From the NCBI GenBank assembly GCA_031256115.1, contig JAIRRF010000320.1, positions 1 to 7,485 on the forward strand: a stretch of DNA of 7,485 nucleotides. The letters run 5' to 3'. Positions 5,501-7,485 of this stretch are shown here, in pieces (position 1 is the first letter of the stretch; each line of letters begins with the position of its first letter). A program made the translations under genes and the position numbers. The notes below the pieces were generated by a model. It searched no databases and was not told the origin of the DNA. It saw nothing but the letters and a program-made list of their open reading frames with translations. This DNA comes from Treponema sp. GTDB taxonomy: Bacteria > Spirochaetota > Spirochaetia > Treponematales > Breznakiellaceae.

Positions 5501-6379
5501 CTAAAACAACTCTCCCTGTTCAGCGGCTTTTTCTTCAGTTTTATCTGTAAAGGTACGCATATATTCAAACAACACTTCATTATTACAAATAATGTTATGT
5601 TTCCCGCAAGTCTCATAAAAGAGTTTCATTAACTTATCGTTATTATCGCTGGTAACGATATAATTAAAGCCGTATTTTTTCCGGTAGGTTTCTTTCAGGC
5701 CCGGGAAATGTTCATCCAGTTTGGAATAAAAAAATTCCCGGTTGCCTTCCCGCAGGGTAAGGCCAATACCAAAACATAAAATGCCGTAGACTCCCGCTTC
5801 TATACAGTAATCCAACAGCTTCGATAAATTTTCTTCGGTATCGTTAATAAAAGGAAGAAAGGGGCAGAGCCATACGATTGTCTGTATTCCCTGATCCCGC
5901 ATTATCTTTAAAACTTCAAAACGACGTTTAGTTCCGCATACATTGGGTTCTATGATATTGCAGAGCTCTTCGTCAAAAGTCGTTAGGGTTGTTTCCACCA
6001 CACACTTGGCTTTTTTATTGATGCTGAGCAGTAGATCCAGATCACGCAGGATTAAATCGGACTTGGTTTGAACCGCCAGACCGAAACCCAGCCGGTCGAT
6101 TAGTTCCAGGCAGGCCCTGATGTTGGAAAGATTTTCCGGTATGGGAATATAGGGATCGCTCATGGCGCCGGTTCCGACCATGCACTTTTTCCGCTTCTTT
6201 TTCAGGGCAATTTCCAGCAGCGTCGGAGCATTGGACTTTATTTCCACATCTTCAAAATCATGTTCAATACGGTAACATTTGCTCCGGGAATCACAGTAGA
6301 TACAGCCGTGTACACAGCCCCGGCTGATGTTCATACCGTTATGGGGACCAAGAATTCCCTTTGCTTCTTTTAAATGCAT
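5501..6379 (-). CDS. Radical SAM protein, SPL (spore photoproduct lyase)-like family
   Basis: A 292-residue radical SAM enzyme. The [4Fe-4S] motif CxxxCxxC is explicit: Cys22, Cys26 and Cys29 in SRGCVHGCIYCDSR. Downstream landmarks typical of SPL-like proteins are KKRKKCMVGTGAMSDPYIP (61-79), VQTKSDLILRDLDLL (103-117), VVETTLTTFDEELCNIIEPN (127-146), WLCPFLPFINDTEEN (160-174) and GLTLREGNREFFYSKLDEHF (206-225). It is probably not a true photoproduct lyase: these organisms do not sporulate and substrates of this subgroup are unknown. The ATG at 6379 fits where the family usually starts, but no ribosome site precedes it and the upstream gene's terminator ends about 10 bases before. The tail EQGELF resembles a sliding-clamp-binding motif. 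Expression may come from read-through or a leaderless transcript. Confidence 0.9.
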   Translation of the reverse strand: MHLKEAKGILGPHNGMNISRGCVHGCIYCDSRSKCYRIEHDFEDVEIKSNAPTLLEIALKKKRKKCMVGTGAMSDPYIPIPENLSNIRACLELIDRLGFGLAVQTKSDLILRDLDLLLSINKKAKCVVETTLTTFDEELCNIIEPNVCGTKRRFEVLKIMRDQGIQTIVWLCPFLPFINDTEENLSKLLDYCIEAGVYGILCFGIGLTLREGNREFFYSKLDEHFPGLKETYRKKYGFNYIVTSDNNDKLMKLFYETCGKHNIICNNEVLFEYMRTFTDKTEEKAAEQGELF

Positions 6380-6385
6380 ACAATT

Positions 6386-6412
6386 AAAAACCCCGCCGGT
6401 CCGGGCGGGGTT
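6386..6412 (-). terminator. Rho-independent terminator of the outer-membrane protein gene
   Basis: Read on the - strand, AACCCCGCC and GGCGGGGTT form a 9-bp stem over a 6-base loop, followed by a T-run (TTTTTAATTG). It begins 27 bases after the stop of the barrel-protein gene and ends just before the radical SAM start codon. Confidence 0.85.
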
Positions 6413-6438
6413 GTATTCACATGATCCAAAAGCGGTTT

Positions 6439-7248
6439 TTAAAAACTAAAACCAAAGCTTAAACTGGGTATAAAGGTGAACTGCTTAAAGACCGTAAACT
6501 TTTCGTCCGAATCCAGAATTAGCTCGTCATTGTCGTTAAGTTTGCCTTTGGGAAAGGTCTCCCTTACCTTAGCTCTATTTGTTTCACTGGGAGCCCAACC
6601 AATGTCATTGATTTCACAATGATCAAAATTTGCCTTAAATTCATAGGACCTGAAGCGGAAAAGGTCAAAGCTGGCCGCCACCCCCAGTTCCATAAAGAAA
6701 TGCGGGCTAAACCTGAAGCGCATCGCCGGATTGATCATGATGCCCATGGCCATGTCGTTGTAGCTCTCCTTCATGTCAACATTAGTAAATTTGTTTCCAC
6801 CTGATAAAGTCTGTCCCAGTTGTTCAATCTTTATTTCCCATCTTGCATCAATATTATCTTTATAGGAACCGCCGTACATTAGATCGTTGATGCTCAGTCC
6901 CACGTCCATAAGAAAAGAAAGCTTGTCGGTTATGGGCATCGCGTAACTAAAGCCCCCGCCCAGGTTCATGAACAGGATATAGTCGTATTTGTCGGAAGAA
7001 ATGATCAGATCCCCCTGTTTAATTTCAGAGGGGATAAGGAAGCCCAGGCGTCCAAAAGCCCCCATGTTCTCGGGTATCCAGCGGAAGGTTAACAGTATGC
7101 CCGGCTCGGTAATTTCCCGAACGGTTTTACCGTTATCGACAACCCTGGCTGTTCCATATTGGAAGCCCAATGCCAGATCCATAGTCCCCTGGGCAAAAAG
7201 CAGACCTCCAAAACCGATTAAAAAAGCCATTACAATTAGTTTCTTCAT
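6439..7248 (-). CDS. Outer-membrane beta-barrel protein, treponeme type
   Basis: A 269-residue exported protein, probably a small outer-membrane barrel. Residues 1-19 form a signal peptide (MKKLIVMAFLIGFGGLLFA, cleavage before Gln20). The mature part has alternating amphipathic strands: TMDLALGFQYGTARV (22-36), GILLTFRWIP, AFGRLGFLIP, YDYILFMNLGGGFSYAMP (88-105), LSFLMDVGLSI, MGIMINPAMRFRF (168-180) and HFFMELGVAASFDLFRF (183-199). It ends PSLSFGFSF, with the C-terminal Phe and aromatic pattern of a barrel-assembly signal. Short polar stretches between strands suggest periplasmic turns, and the 204-250 stretch a longer surface loop. AGGAG (7257-7253) sits 4 bases before the ATG. The gene has its own terminator and looks monocistronic. 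Function (porin, adhesin or structural) cannot be read from the sequence. Confidence 0.85.
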   Translation of the reverse strand: MKKLIVMAFLIGFGGLLFAQGTMDLALGFQYGTARVVDNGKTVREITEPGILLTFRWIPENMGAFGRLGFLIPSEIKQGDLIISSDKYDYILFMNLGGGFSYAMPITDKLSFLMDVGLSINDLMYGGSYKDNIDARWEIKIEQLGQTLSGGNKFTNVDMKESYNDMAMGIMINPAMRFRFSPHFFMELGVAASFDLFRFRSYEFKANFDHCEINDIGWAPSETNRAKVRETFPKGKLNDNDELILDSDEKFTVFKQFTFIPSLSFGFSF

Positions 7249-7267
7249 AAAACTCCTACCTTATATC

Positions 7268-7296
7268 AATGTATACATTAAAAGGCCGCGGGTCAA
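7268..7296 (-). promoter_or_regulatory. Candidate promoter with overlapping 12-bp palindrome for the barrel-protein gene
   Basis: On the - strand, TTGACC (7296-7291) and TATACA (7275-7270) are separated by 15 bp, shorter than ideal, with a TG directly before the -10. The perfect palindrome AATGTATACATT (7268-7279) covers the -10 element, where a repressor could block transcription. The start codon is 20 bases beyond it. Both the promoter and the operator role are inferred. Confidence 0.42.
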
Positions 7297-7485
7297 GAAA
7301 AAGTTACAAAAAATGGTGGAATTTGCAAGAATTTGGGCATTAAATGAACACATTGGTATCAAAAAACCAACACAGGTGCGGAAAGGCGTGCCTATTCAGG
7401 CCTGGTTGGTCGTGGCATATTCCAACGCATACTCTGGTATGGCTTGTCCCGTACCACGCCAAGCGGCCTTCATAGTCACGCTTCC
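7297..7485. other. Right-edge region without a recognisable gene
   Basis: No convincing coding region. A stem CCAAC-a-CAGG (7367-7376) with CCTG-GTTGG (7401-7409) can form with one bulged base, and shorter complementary pairs follow (7411-7415/7454-7458, 7435-7439/7452-7456). A - strand frame is open from 7483 to a stop at 7340-7342 (47 codons, Cys/His/Trp-rich, no ATG), but that length is not beyond chance. Confidence 0.4.

Noticed and set aside
7344..7475. Short + strand frame starting at ATG 7344 (about 40 codons)
   Set aside because: No ribosome site, no recognisable motif, and a length within chance expectation.

Overview
The window looks like chromosome of a spirochete, most likely a Treponema of the termite-gut/environmental type. 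Clues are an RpoS-like group 2 sigma factor, a fused AccD-AccA carboxyltransferase, an EpsC-type serine acetyltransferase, short treponeme-style signal peptides ending LYA-Q or LFA-Q, a small outer-membrane barrel protein, an SPL-like radical SAM protein, and roughly balanced GC content. The genus is inferred from the gene set and protein style; no database comparison was possible.

Layout. Positions 1-682 hold no convincing gene but are rich in structure: a six-copy GACTGCC array (27-68), a ~332 bp nested imperfect palindrome (160-491), a 21-bp dyad (535-555), and a near-consensus sigma-54 promoter (615-630) aimed at the next gene. On the + strand follow the sigma factor (683-1501), a hairpin starting one base after its stop (1502-1543), accDA (1640-3166) and a small unknown gene (3191-3625) that appears to share the accDA transcript.

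The - strand then carries a converging unit whose last stop lies only 2 bases from the + strand stop: a secreted DUF3108-like/TapB-like protein (5203-4517) followed by serine acetyltransferase (4506-3628), behind a recognisable promoter (5267-5239). Positions 5229-5435 hold what looks like the C-terminal remnant of a + strand gene with a GC-rich hairpin after it. Further right on the - strand are the radical SAM gene (6379-5501) and, upstream of it, an outer-membrane beta-barrel gene (7248-6439) with its own terminator (6386-6412). The last ~190 bases contain no gene I can support.

How it works together. The most coherent regulatory reading is a sigma-54 to RpoS-like sigma cascade, formally like the RpoN-RpoS pathway of Borrelia. 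accDA would supply the carboxyltransferase half of acetyl-CoA carboxylase for fatty-acid synthesis; its biotin carboxylase and biotin carrier partners are not in the window. cysE/epsC makes O-acetylserine for cysteine synthesis. The other genes are envelope or unknown functions without a visible pathway link. I see no phage, CRISPR or insertion-sequence gene. The strongest unexplained element is the concentric palindrome upstream of the sigma factor.
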